A stretch of DNA of 43,907 bases from Chrysophaeum taylorii. Lineage: Eukaryota; Sar; Pelagophyceae; Pelagomonadales; Pelagomonadaceae. Below the pieces are notes generated by a model, which searched no databases, was not told where the DNA came from, and was given only the letters and a program-made list of their open reading frames with translations. The stretch is taken from contig JAQMWT010000511.1 of assembly GCA_029834535.1 (NCBI GenBank), positions 1 through 43,907 of the forward strand, written 5' to 3'. The translations under genes and the position numbers were made by a program. Below, piece after piece: positions 18,364 through 28,082 of the stretch. Position 1 is the stretch's first letter; every line of letters starts with the position of its first letter.

Positions 18364-18463
18364 ACGGCCGGAACTAACTAACTAACTAACTAACTTCGGA
18401 CCTCTCCCGGGCATGGGAGCCAGGCTGGGCCGGCAGGAGCCGGTCCAGGACCACAGAGCAAAA

Positions 18464-19342
18464 TCACACAGTTGGGGTAGGGGCGAGGGATGAAAAGGCG
18501 TTGATGGCGGACCGCCACTGTGCGCGGTCTTGTGCGAGGTCGTGCCACGAGTTGAAGGGGATGTCGCATTTCCGGTGTGCCTTGGCGAGCGTCCTCCCGT
18601 ACGTCATCTGCGGAGCCCTCGGTGGGCGCTTGGAGCGGACCCAAGACGAGAGCATCTTGAGAGGGAGTCGGGAGAAGGGCATGCGGGCGACGAGACCGGC
18701 CCAGCGGAGCTGGCGGCGCGTGACGTAGACGTCGATGGACTCGAGGCCGAGGCGCCGCTGCAGGATCTCCGTTGAGATGTGGTGGAGCCAGGTGTGCTTC
18801 CGGGTCACACGACACATAACGCGAGCGCACTGCGCGTGGAAGCACCGCAGCCGGCGGAACAGGACCTCGGTGAGGCACCACGATTCCGCACCGTGAAGGA
18901 TGGCCAGGACGAGCGAGACGTAGACGAGGCGCTTGGCGCGAGCAGAGACGGACTTCGAGGCGAAGATGAAGTCCCGCAAGGCACCGAAGGCCTGAGGCGC
19001 CTTCTTGATCCGCGCGTCGACGTCTGAGTCGTCGCGGCAGTCGCGCGAGAGGACCGAGCCGAGGTACTTAATTAAACTGGTCGACGACCGGTATGAAGCG
19101 GCCGCGCCCGAGCTCGATGTCCGAGAGGTCCGTGTCGTCGAACGACTTCGGGTCGCCGTACAGGTGTGCCGGGCGAGCGACGAACAGCATCTCCGTTTTG
19201 GACGCCGCCTTCGTGTGTCGGTTGCCGCAATGCGCCTCCATGCCCCAGGCGTCGCAGTGTTCGATGAGGCGCGGTGTCTCGCTGGCGTTGATGTGGCGGT
19301 CCCAGAAGAGAAAGGCGATGTCGTCGGCGTACGCCGATTCAT
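18464..19342 (-). pseudogene. LINE ORF, C-terminal region after RT
   Basis: The informative part runs from IKYLGSVLSRDCRDDSDVDA through RLVYVSLVLAILHGAESWCL, RVTRKHTWLHHISTEILQRR and TRRQLRWAGLVARMPFSRLP, to the stop at 18464. These blocks follow RT in many LINEs. It is in a different frame from the RT (19068-20741); the change falls at about 19075, where the RT frame stops after VVDQFN. A one-base indel there most simply explains it. Confidence 0.75.
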
Positions 19343-20741
19343 CGAAGGGAAACTCGTCGCCGCGAGCGGACGAACCCCGGTTCGTCATCTGAAAGTCCTC
19401 CTGCGCACGGTTGACACACGGGGCGCGGCCATGGCGTCGTCGAAACGACGTCGTCGGTGCCGCCATAAACAGCACGAACAGGACGGGGCCGAGGACGTCG
19501 CCCTGCTTGACGCCGATGGTCGAGTCAACCGAGGCGACGACACCGCTGGCCGAGAAGTGGACCTGGATTCGGTGGAGGCCCTTGGTGACTTCGACGAGCT
19601 TCGGCGGGACGCCGAACTTCAGGAGCACCTCCCAGAGAAGCTCTCGCGGGACGCGGTCGAACGCCTTAACGAAATCGATGAACAGTACCCACGAGTCCTG
19701 ACCGTGCTCGCGCCGTTTCTTCAGCGTCAGCTTGAGCGAGATGGTGGCGTCGGACGTACCTCGCTCGGGTCGGAATCCACATTGGGACTCGTGATCGAGG
19801 GCCTCGCATATGACGTTGAGTCGCGCACGGACGATGTTCGAAACGATCTTCTGCGCGACCTCGAGCATCATGATCCCGCGGTAGTTGCCAGGCAGGGACA
19901 GGTCCCCCTTCTTGGGGAGAATCCCGAGGAGGCCTACGTCCCACTCGGCCGGCTGGACTTCGGACTCCCAGAACTCGAGGACTACACGCACCAACAGCGG
20001 GAGCGTGCGAGCGTCGGTGGCGAGCGCCTTCCAGACCTCCGCGCGCAGGCCCGATTCGCCGGGCGCGGTGCAGTTCAGCTCACAAACGGCCCGTTTTATC
20101 TCCTCCTGCGTCGGTGGTTCCCCGAGTTCCGGACGGATCGGCAAGTGGCCAGCGTCGTTGATCACGGTGGGGTCGCAGCGAGCTTGTCGACTGTAGACCT
20201 GGTTGAAGTGCGCCTTGAACACGCCGGCGTTCTCCTGTGGCGACGAGCACCTGCTACCGTCGGCCTTCGTCATCTGTACCTGCCTAGCCAATGTGGCTTT
20301 CGTGAGACCGCGTCGGTGCCGTCCGACCGTGTTCCAGTATTTCGAGGTGCCGCCGAGCGACTCGATTCCCGCGTTGAGTCCGTCGCACAGACGAGTAATC
20401 CATCGCTCTTTCCCCCGTGCTACGGCCTTCGCGAGCCGCGACTTGATCGCCCGAAGGTCGTCGAGGACCGTGGACGCCGAGCGAAGACGGCGCCGGGCAC
20501 CGAGCGGGAGCACAAACGCGTGGAGCGAGTTGCGTCGCTCGATCAGGCTGGAGCTCTTCCGCCGCGTCCTCAAACCATCCGGGTCGGAGGCGTCGGATCT
20601 TCGGCAGTAAGGCGTCAGAGGCCGAGGCCGCCGCCCGCGCAAGGCGGGAGTACGGCGAGGACGGCGAGGCCCGGTCGGCGTCGGGTACCCCGTCCGTGGC
20701 GTCGGTCGGTGCGTCGTCGGTCGCGTCGTCATGTGACCCAC
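19068..20741 (-). CDS. LINE reverse transcriptase
   Basis: The credible protein begins around residue 60 of this 557-residue frame. Landmarks in order: EEIKRAVCELNCTAPGESGL, ILPKKGDLSLPGNYRGIMML (RT block 2a-like), CGFRPERGTSDATISLKL, FIDFVKAFDRVPRELLW (catalytic Asp of motif A), GVKQGDVLGPVLFVLFM (motif B) and ESAYADDIAFLFWD (YADD, motif C, near 19310-19335). All catalytic residues are present. The frame ends early at 19068 by a frameshift. It copies LINE RNA at a nick made by the endonuclease and probably also serves the short elements with the same 3' tail. Confidence 0.88.
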   Translation of the reverse strand: MGHMTTRPTTHRPTPRTGYPTPTGPRRPRRTPALRGRRPRPLTPYCRRSDASDPDGLRTRRKSSSLIERRNSLHAFVLPLGARRRLRSASTVLDDLRAIKSRLAKAVARGKERWITRLCDGLNAGIESLGGTSKYWNTVGRHRRGLTKATLARQVQMTKADGSRCSSPQENAGVFKAHFNQVYSRQARCDPTVINDAGHLPIRPELGEPPTQEEIKRAVCELNCTAPGESGLRAEVWKALATDARTLPLLVRVVLEFWESEVQPAEWDVGLLGILPKKGDLSLPGNYRGIMMLEVAQKIVSNIVRARLNVICEALDHESQCGFRPERGTSDATISLKLTLKKRREHGQDSWVLFIDFVKAFDRVPRELLWEVLLKFGVPPKLVEVTKGLHRIQVHFSASGVVASVDSTIGVKQGDVLGPVLFVLFMAAPTTSFRRRHGRAPCVNRAQEDFQMTNRGSSARGDEFPFDESAYADDIAFLFWDRHINASETPRLIEHCDAWGMEAHCGNRHTKAASKTEMLFVARPAHLYGDPKSFDDTDLSDIELGRGRFIPVVDQFN

Positions 20742-21767
20742 GGCCCAAGCCGAAGATGTCGAACACTTTCGAGCACCACCGGCGCCGGAATCCGAAACGC
20801 GTGCTTTCTGAGCGCAGGGGAGCGTAGTCGAGGCGCGCCACAGAGGGCCGTGTGCCAGGAAGCCGTGCGAGGCGGACTTTGACGCGCAGGATGCACTTGA
20901 GAGCGCGGTGGTCCGAGTCCACGAGGTTGCTGGTCAAACCCACATCAGCGAACCGGTGCACGTCGCGCCGCCGTGAGATCATGTGATCGAGCTGGTACGT
21001 CTTCCAGGAGCGCGGGTGCAGCCACGACGCGTAGGCGCGCTTGCGGACGAACCTGCCGACCGACGCCAGGCGCCGTGTTGCGAGGAACGTTTGGAGACGG
21101 CGGCCAGCGTCGTTGACGTAAGGCGCCCCGCCCCGTACGGCCCACAGGGGCCGTCGACGACGTACTTGGAGCGCACCCCGAGAGCCGGGTTCCCGTCCAT
21201 CCCCAGGACGAGGATGTCGTCCGGCCGCCGCGCTTGAAGCGCAAGGTCAATGTCGTCGAAAAACGCGTCCCATTTCTCGTCAGGCGCGGTTCTGACAGGA
21301 GCGTAGGCGCTCATGACGAAGAGGCCGAGGTCTCGATCGTCATCGTCTTGGACATCGAGTCGCAGCGCAATGACTCGCGCAGATGCGCGGATAACGGTCC
21401 TGCCGCTCGCGTGCCACGCCTGTTGCGCCGCAGGGGACAGCACCACGGCCACACCTTGGCTGCCGTGGGAAGACTGCTCGGAGGCTGCCAAACCGGAACA
21501 AACAGCGACGTCGCCGTGTCGCTCGAGCGACTCGTTTGCCGGTGAGCCATGTCACCTGCAACGTGGCCGCGAAGATGTCCCGCCGCCGTAAAGATGCGAA
21601 CAACTCTTCCTTCTTCTCGTCGCGTCGCAGACCGCGAACGTTTTGGTCCTCGAATAATCGACCCGTCCGTCGCGTTCTACCCAACCGAGCGAACCCCATC
21701 CCAGCGCAGACTTTCCGGGTGCTAACCGGCCAGCCCGGGAGGCGAGCAGGCATTGTCTCACTCCGGG
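20284..21767 (-). pseudogene. LINE AP-like endonuclease (frameshifted)
   Basis: Pieces in three frames: DQNVRGLRRDEKKEELFASL (the N-V-R-G-L start of the endonuclease/exonuclease/phosphatase fold), SQGVAVVLSPAAQQAW, FVMSAYAPVRTAPDEKWDAF, RRPDDILVLGMDGNPALG (usual G-D-x-N-A as G-M-D-G-N-P), QLDHMISRRRDVHRFADVGL and LVDSDHRALK (the closing S-D-H). The usual Q-E-T is read as Q-V-T, so the catalytic Glu is replaced in this copy. Frame changes lie near 21520 and between 20980 and 21100. The linker to RT includes an acidic and Ser/Pro-rich stretch. Confidence 0.75.
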
Positions 21768-21774
21768 ACGGCCG

Positions 21775-22583
21775 TAGGTGCACATTGAGTTGTGTTTTGC
21801 AAAAGTTATGCATGTAGTCTAATGCTTGAGTAAATTCGGTGGCGTTAGAAGTGCGAGTGAAGTAGGCGAGTAGGAAATTGGATAGTAGTTCGTTGAAAAC
21901 GACAATATGGGAGATGCCGCCCCATTCAGAAGGTATGATTACGTAGCCACCATCGCAGGCCCAGATTTCACAAGGTCGGTGGGCCTGTTCAAAGTTGGGC
22001 TTAGTTTCGTTAGTATGGGCGTGGCGGTGACGTTTGTCGTGGCAGTTGCAGTCTATGCACATATCCCTGTAGGGAATATCGGATGCTGAGAAGCGAGGGC
22101 GAGCAAGAACGTCTGGGGCTTTGGCGGCAACGTTATCAGGACAGTGATGTAATGTACATTGTGGAAGCGGTTGGCGCGTTCTTTGGCATTTTGGTGTTCG
22201 ACTGTGCCATGGGCGAGTGATTTGCGAGGGATTGCTTTGACCGGGATGTGTTTCTTCCGACGGACATTTAACTTGAGCTCAGTGGATGCGTCTAATGATG
22301 GGGCATCAGGATCATCGTTAATGTCAGCATCATCAGCAGTGGGAGTTATAGCAAGGGCTTCTTTCGGGGTTGTTCCCGAGGAACGGTAGTTTAACGACTT
22401 TTCGGTCCAGCTGCAGTTGGAAATGTGACTCATGAATGCAGCCGCCTGAAAGATAGTGCCTGAGCTGTGACTGGAAAGAAGCAGTTCACGGTTGAGGAAG
22501 GTAGCTACGCAAGTCTTCTTCAAGGTAGCACTGTCATGTTGAAAGGAAGGGTTCAACACAAGTGACTTCATATCGGCGACCAC
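21775..22583 (-). pseudogene. Copia integrase, N-terminal part (element C)
   Basis: Begins after the methyltransferase with the candidate cleavage peptide WTEKSLNYRSSG (22386-22407). An acidic spacer leads to KSLAHGTVEHQNAKERANRF and CIDCNCHDKRHRHAH, a possible His/Cys zinc-binding pre-integrase region (H..H..C..C). The core follows: RPCEIWACDGGYVIIPSEWG with the first catalytic Asp, and NELLSNFLLAYFTRTSNATEF. A frame change near 22057 separates the two parts. It is cut at QLNVHL by the LINE; the remainder is at 16975-18363. Confidence 0.75.
22386..22407 (-). other. Repeated 22-bp motif encoding TEKSLNY at the methyltransferase/integrase junction
   Basis: The same 22 bp occur at the gag/protease junction of A (2282-2303), B (11297-11318) and C (25510-25531), and with one mismatch at the integrase/RT junction of C (16806-16827, TETSLNY). 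They encode T-E-K-S-L-N-Y. Retroviral-type proteases often cut after hydrophobic or aromatic residues such as N-Y, so a cleavage site is plausible, but not shown. Confidence 0.55.
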
Positions 22584-24451
22584 GCGACAGATGTGGGTGT
22601 AAAGAGGTGATAAGTGCCCACAGGTAGAGCATTGCTAAGTAGGTCGCAGCATAAGTCTTTCTTCAATGAAAGTAGGAAGGACGTCTGGAAGCGAGTGTGG
22701 TTGTTGGCTTTGATAAGTTCGGCTCGCGTGGGGTAGCGGAGTTTGCCGTTGCGAGGGTCCAACAAGATGATATTGGCATATCCCCGGATAGTTGGCAATG
22801 GAGCCGACATAGAGTGAATTTTGGATCCGAGCTTGCGGTCGCTGCCGCGTAAGCAGCCAATATACCTGCTATGAGAAAGATGGTAATCTTCCAAGGAAAA
22901 ATATATGTCCTTGAAAGTAAATTGGTCGGAGGGTTGGTTGTACGAGAGACAGTCAGGTATAACAAGAGAGCACTGTTGGAGTAAGTTGCGGATGGCAGGG
23001 ACAGTGTTGTGGGGTGCGTTGACAAGGGGGTAGGCTTGCACTTAGCCATAGGTATCCCTGAAACGAGTCGAGATGGAGCTTCTTATCGGCGGGATTATCG
23101 CTGGCGGTTAGGGTGTAAGTAGATCCATATGCGTCAATGGAAGCCTGGTATTTGCTTGCATTGTTCTCAACTAGTAAGTTGCCATCAGAGTGGTGTCCAC
23201 CGGTAAGAGTGTTGATATTGAAGGTAGATGAGGAAGTTGTAAGAAATAGCCTAGGAGCGGGCTGGATTGTTTCGAAGATCGTAACATAGTAAGATACAGG
23301 TGTAGCATTGTTCGGCGAGATGCTGGCGGAAAAATTGTATAGAGTGATAAATGGCTTGAGGCGAAGAGGATGTGATAATCCGGGTAGTGGTCGATTAGAA
23401 GACCTCTTGAAGCCAAGGTGATGATAGGAACACTCCGAGTGCGTTTTATGTGTATGTTGTTCGAAAGCTTGCTGTGAATGAAGCCTGAGGAAGGGTAGGT
23501 TGAGGGTCTCAAGCTCATAGAAGCTTAACCGAACGGTGCCAGTACGAGAGTACAAGGGAAACGTCTTGGGGGAGTGAACCAATGGTGGATCTGGGTATGT
23601 GCGAACCCTGCCTTGAGACAGAGTCTTAGAGAGCCAGAGGGTTTTAGGCACGGAGTTAACGCCATCTGCTATGTCCAAGAAGCGCTTCGGGTGCTGGTTC
23701 GGCCAGGACAGGATGTCCATGGGTCCAGTGTTGTACCTGCGAGCAATGCAGATCCATCGTTCCCGAGATTGACAATCGGCCTGTAAGTCATCCACGATCT
23801 TTAGGAAGGGGCGTGGATGGAGGATAGGCCATGAAAATATGTTAATTGGTCCAGTAGAATACCTGCGCGCGATGCAGATCCATCTTTCTCTAGATTGGCA
23901 GTCGCCACAGAGGTAGGAGGTCGGGAACCTATCAACAACATCGACACAGTAATCGAGTGTAGCATGGATGAGATTGGCCACAGTTATGCGGTCTTGATGA
24001 CAGTACTTGTGCGGAGGTGTCATCTCAGCCAGTATAGTACCAAGGGTTGGAGTAGCTTGATGAGAGACAGCATGCTGTCGAAAAGAGAGTCGTCCAGCAG
24101 GCTGTGTAAGTCTTCGGTCTTGTGCTGCTTTAGTAGATTCCTGTTCGTGCAGGGAGGAGTAATCTCAATGATATCACTATAAAATTTGCGCCTTTCCTCT
24201 GGTGAGATTAGGTGAAGGTGGTTAATAAAGGCGGGGAGAGATTCAAATAATAATACTGTGGGGAAACGGTGGCGTAACATACGAACAAGCGTATCATGAG
24301 ACTCAACAACAACTTTTACATTGATATTTAAGCCTAAGTCATTAGTGGCTTGAGACAGGAACGCTGGGGTTGACAAACCAGAACAAAGTAACATGACAGA
24401 GGGTTTGCGAAGATTGGGCTCTTGTGAGAGAAACACTGGGCGAGATAGCAT
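22565..24451 (-). pseudogene. C5-cytosine DNA methyltransferase, full module (element C)
   Basis: The only copy covering the whole enzyme. In order: ATG after TGA at 24451, motif I VMLLCSGLSTPAFLSQ, VVESHDTLVRMLRHRFP, motif IV IIEITPPCTNRN (catalytic Cys), motif VI AEMTPPHKYCHQ, motif VIII CQSRERWICIARRY, a variable target-recognition region, motif IX as PTIRGYANIILLDPRNG (near 22774-22800), and motif X as LLSNALPVGTYHLF (22616-22636; the usual G-N-A-V-P is S-N-A-L-P). The motif VIII segment is present twice in tandem. A 2-bp insertion near 24030 and a frame change near 23045 disable it. It would methylate cytosines, perhaps in the element's own cDNA (inference). Confidence 0.8.
23700..23905 (-). 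repeat. Internal tandem duplication of the motif VIII segment
   Basis: DCQSRERWICIARRY, then TGP and SWP.HP..FL.I.D, occurs twice in a row (about 23905-23790 and 23785-23690) with several differences between the two. A and B have it once. The second copy is followed by a different continuation (DGVNSVPKTLWLSKTLSQG), so C looks like a recombinant between two related methyltransferase elements. Confidence 0.7.
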
Positions 24452-25716
24452 TCAGGTTAATGGCGGTGTGTTTTGCTGGACAAACTTGTTCTGTTTCCGA
24501 AGATTAAGAACCAAAGGACGAATCCACGGGCGATCTGGTAAAACTCTTTTGAGGAGATAATTGTAATATGCCAGTAGATCCCTGTTTTCATGGTATCGCT
24601 TGAGCGGAAATGCGAGGGAGCGAAGTTCGAGTTGCTTGTCGCGAGCGATGTTGTAGGTGAGACAAGGGAGAGCAGGCAAATTAGCTGCTATGTTGTGTAT
24701 GGGAATGCGTACATCTTAGTCAATGCGGCTCGTGACTGCGCTGAGCTTTGGCTCAGATCGATCATTGAACACAGTGGTCAGGTTCGACTGGTTCCACTCG
24801 AGCATGCTCAGGATAGCGAGATGTCGGTCGTGCACTGGCTGAAGACATAAAGCGAAGTCGATCTTAACATAACCAACTTGTGGATGATCTGGTAGAGGAA
24901 CAACTATGTTACGCGTTAACATCATGTGTGAGGCACGTTGTTGTCCAGTGGCAATTTGAATAACAATCGACGCGTATTTGGAGTCAGTGGAATAATGTGA
25001 TTTGGTATTGCAAAATCGTACGTGGACATCAATGAGACGGTAGCACAAGAGTCAAGATATAGAAAGGAACAATGTTGAGGGACACTATTTACCCTCAAGT
25101 AGTTGGTGAGGAAGGCATTTTCCGAATGCGGGCAAGTAGCGGAGAGGCTGGCTGTGAAGAAGTTCTCCAGCAATAACAGATGAGCTGGAATGATAATCGG
25201 TTGAACAGGTGGTGATGGTTCGTCAGCCTCATCAGCCATGCCGTGCTTCTCATCAAATGACGATAGCGAAGTCTGATCGACATCCCTTTTGGTTTCGGCT
25301 CGTGGTGGTTGGTTGATGGCAGATTGGACCTGTGAAGATAGCGAGGACAGTAACGCTGGTGGTAAAGCCGAGATGGCGGAAGCAGTAAAGAAGTTAGGCA
25401 CAATATTGGAGGGATTACCCTGTGTGTTGGAGGCATCCTTGGTATCTGTAGTAGGAGGAGTTGCCTTTGGGGTGGGAGCAGTAGCAACAGTATGATGTTG
25501 TGGCTCCACGTAGTTTAACGACTTTTCGGTCGAGGATAGATGAGTGTCTACATCATAAATGATGTCTTCTGCGAACATGATTTGTTCGTTTAGGCGAAGT
25601 AAGTCACTGTCGTCCTCAGTAGATGTCGTTGACAGAATGTCAGCGGATTGCAATAGAGTCTCAAATAACTTGTTGATATTCTGTTGTAGCTGAGCCGTGG
25701 TATCATTATCTGTCAC
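24452..25716 (-). pseudogene. Gag end and aspartic protease (element C)
   Basis: Frames 25716-24922, 25048-24716 and 24679-24452 together match the protease part of A. The STEKSLNYVEP peptide (25510-25531) precedes it. The active site reads LYLDSCATVSLMS, and QRASHMMLTRNIVVPLPDHP follows. A one-base loss near 24985 changes the frame, and the Lys codon in IDKDVR has become TAA near 24718. The last frame ends NTPPLT with TGA directly followed by the methyltransferase ATG. Confidence 0.78.
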
Positions 25717-25754
25717 ATGCTTCGTAAGTTCGCTACACTGCCCTTGCAGTGTAT

Positions 25755-27340
25755 TTAAGGTGAGTGCTTCGTTCGATCAAATAATTTCATGTTAGATCGA
25801 GAGGACCTGTCGAAAGTGCGGGGGTAAATTGGACGATCATGGGACTGTCCAGCAGTTTTCTTGGTGACATAAGAATCACCAGAACGATAATATGATAGAT
25901 CGCTGCGAGAGAAAGGCTGGCGAGCATCGTTAGAGTTACGCAAGCGTCTAGCATTAAACGTGGAAGATGTACCAGGTTGAGACGAAGTAATGGACGCGAG
26001 TGTGTTAGCAGTTTGAGTCAGACTTTTGTCTGATAAGTCCAACGTGTTGGTAAGTAGTAACTTTGGCTTTGGTTGAGATGATAAACCTTCGACATAGGGT
26101 TGCCAAGAAACAGGGCGTTCTAAGCGTCTTTTGTTCGACCCATTTGATACGACATTGTATAGGTCTAATGCGTATTCTAAAATGTAGCTTGGGTTGGTAG
26201 GGTGACACAATCGTTCAGCTTCTGGTACAGGTCGAGATGAAGATCGGGTTTCGTACATATAACACCAATCTACCCAACCACGATCGTATCGATTGTTGCT
26301 GGTATTATCGGCATAATGCCGATGTATCTCTTCATAAAATTTTCTGCAAAGAGTACCAAAGTCGAATTGAAGGTCAGTCTCTTCCTGGTTAAGTTGGTAA
26401 GAGATTTGCCTAAATGCTAGGACAGCTTCGATAAAGACATGGACATACCAGTTAGGATTATAAACAACAGAGTTAAACTGCTGTTTCAAGTAGGACACAT
26501 CCGTAGTCGTAACAGACTCGTCGTGACTAAAGGCAATGAGCATAATGGCTCGAGCCTTGTTGGGTAAATAATTTTTGTTATACACCTCATTGATGGCGGG
26601 CCAGGCAGCAGTGCTGGTTTTCCAACACTTTCAAGATTGAAGTAAGTATGCAAGAATGTAGCATACGTATTCTGATAAGTGTGCCAGTCAGCAGCAGTTA
26701 ACGAAAACATAGTAACAGGGGCACGAACACGGGTGTCAAAAGCTAATGCTTTCGGGTGCGCGCGATTTAAGATTCGTTCCTCTTCTAAGAAACGAGGATT
26801 GATTTCAGGGCGCAATGCCTTGACTTCATTGTCGTAACAGACAGTAGCTAGCTGAGCTACTTCTGCATCAGGTAAGTTGGGGAAAGCTTCATTGGTGAAA
26901 TGCCATTCCTGATACTCAGGGGGCAATTCATCAACAGCTAAACGGAGATCAGCAGCCCTATCGGTCTTCCATTCCACGAAAACGCGATCGAGAATTTGAT
27001 TCCGGAGGCTCTCGTAGTCCTTGCATGACCGAGTGTGTTCTTCGGACGAGTCGTAGTCGAGGAAGGCATCGGCAAGACTGGACCGTAATAATTGTTTGAT
27101 CTCTTTAATTTGCAAGGATACCTTGCGGGTCTGAAGCTGAAATCGATTTCCTTCGTTAAGAAACTCAACTACAGGAGCTTCGAGCTTCAATATATCCGCA
27201 CCTGTGATCGCCATGGGTGCGGCTCGTGCTGCGTGTTCTGCCATAGCAGTTGACGGGGAACCTGTGGGTTCAGTCACGCAGTTGACACTGTCTAGACATT
27301 CTAAGGGGGTCTGTCTATCGGTGTCTAAATGTACACTCAT
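25755..27340 (-). pseudogene. Gag (element C), frameshifted
   Basis: Frame 27340-26486 starts MSVHLDTDRQTPLECLDSVN and reads through the point where A is frameshifted. A missing base near 26605 (GCAGCAGTG against GCCGCAAGTG) moves the reading to 26585-25755, which carries RYDRGWVDWCYMYETRSSSR and FNARRLRNSNDARQPFSRSD. An extra base near 25760 breaks it again before the protease. No zinc knuckle is seen. Total gag length of about 550 residues before the cleavage motif is long for copia. Confidence 0.75.
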
Positions 27341-27385
27341 TCGTTATCGATGGGAAAATGTCTATTTGACAACTGTGCAAGCTGT

Positions 27386-27420
27386 GAGTCCAGAGTAGTG
27401 TCCCTAAGCGTAGTCACTCA
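27386..27420 (-). other. Candidate half-tRNA-Met primer-binding site (element C)
   Basis: Minus strand TGAGTGACTACGCTTAGG then ACACTACTCTGG directly after the LTR end CCA. Conserved in all three copies. The resemblance to the 5' half of initiator tRNA-Met is from memory and not aligned against a host tRNA. Confidence 0.4.
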
Positions 27421-28082
27421 TGGCAGCTAGTTATTTTTGGTGCTCTCAAGGAGCTTGTTAGGTGCAATACCATGGAATGTACGAGTGGACGTACCCAAAA
27501 TATTCCATAACATGTGTGCAAGAGTACAGGTTAGCCAACTTACACACACATCAACATTGACATGACAATACGATACTATGAACAGGTGCACACAAGGTTA
27601 AACGATCACGTGTGCAAAATATGCTATATACAGCCCAATGGTAATGGCGTTATATTGACAAGCGTGTCTGTGTGACGAGGCTGGACCGGCGCGGTAACAG
27701 TCCAAAACCCATAGGTTACGTGCACTCAGACACATTGTCTCTCAGGGACCCGCCTGGGCCCATAACCTGCAGAGCATTTAGCATGCAGTGGTAAGTCACC
27801 TGGGAAACCACCCCGTCTCATCATGAGCGTCTGGAAGTATTTAATTCGGGGAATGAAAAGGGATGCTCCCTATATCCTCAGAACATGACAGGCGGCATCT
27901 CGAACTACACGAGAAAGGTAAAGTGTATAGTGCTACATACCTCGGGGCGCGCTAGACCATGATGATGAGCTTAAGCACAAATCAGAGGACTAATTGACTG
28001 TGTAGAAAGGAAGAAGAAGGGTAAGGAAGAGATCACGCTCTCAACGGACGGATAGGGGTAAGAGGCAGCAGATTTCTCTGCA
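27421..28082 (-). repeat. LTR of element C (5' LTR)
   Basis: 662 bp if the candidate primer-binding site is right. The outer border TGCAGAGAAATC at 28082 is shared with the LTRs of A and B, and beyond it the flanks differ completely (here CATAAATC). It is the outermost element of the nest, so 28083 onward is probably the original host sequence. Confidence 0.72.
27624..27632 (-). promoter_or_regulatory. TATA-like box in the LTR of element C
   Basis: CTGTATATAGC on the minus strand, about 450 bp into the LTR and preceded by CCATTGGGC (CCAAT-like, inverted). The same arrangement is kept in LTRs A (4402-4410) and B (13667-13674). It would place U3 in the half near 28082. Confidence 0.4.

Larger units (their letters stand above)
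18371..21767 (-). mobile_element. APE-type non-LTR retrotransposon (LINE), slightly 5'-truncated
   Basis: 3,397 bp, encoding an AP-like endonuclease, reverse transcriptase and a C-terminal region, and ending in (AGTT)n-type repeats at 18371-18393. Flanked by a short duplication ACGGCCG (18364-18370 and 21768-21774). It interrupts the integrase of element C, whose frame runs cleanly across the two flanks once the insert and one duplication are removed. Compared with the derivative at 6664-7097 it lacks about 100 bp at the 5' end. The C-terminal style (RRQLRWAGLVARM, KRPPRAP) is common in jockey/CR1/L2-type families; the exact clade is not settled. Confidence 0.88.
14123..28082 (-). mobile_element. 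Ty1/copia-like retrotransposon copy C with C5-methyltransferase (nearly complete, interrupted)
   Basis: The only copy with the whole order visible on the minus strand: LTR (28082-27421), gag, protease, C5-methyltransferase, integrase, reverse transcriptase, RNase H and a post-pol ORF. It is interrupted by a LINE at 18371-21767 and a short element at 15812-16181, and truncated at 14122 by copy B. Without these insertions the visible part is about 10.2 kb, long for copia. It carries many frameshifts and stops. Confidence 0.85.

Noticed and set aside
19005..20882. 625-codon plus-strand ORF
   Set aside because: It is the antisense of the LINE reverse transcriptase and endonuclease, whose minus-strand frames carry YADD and other motifs. 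High GC keeps the reverse frame open.
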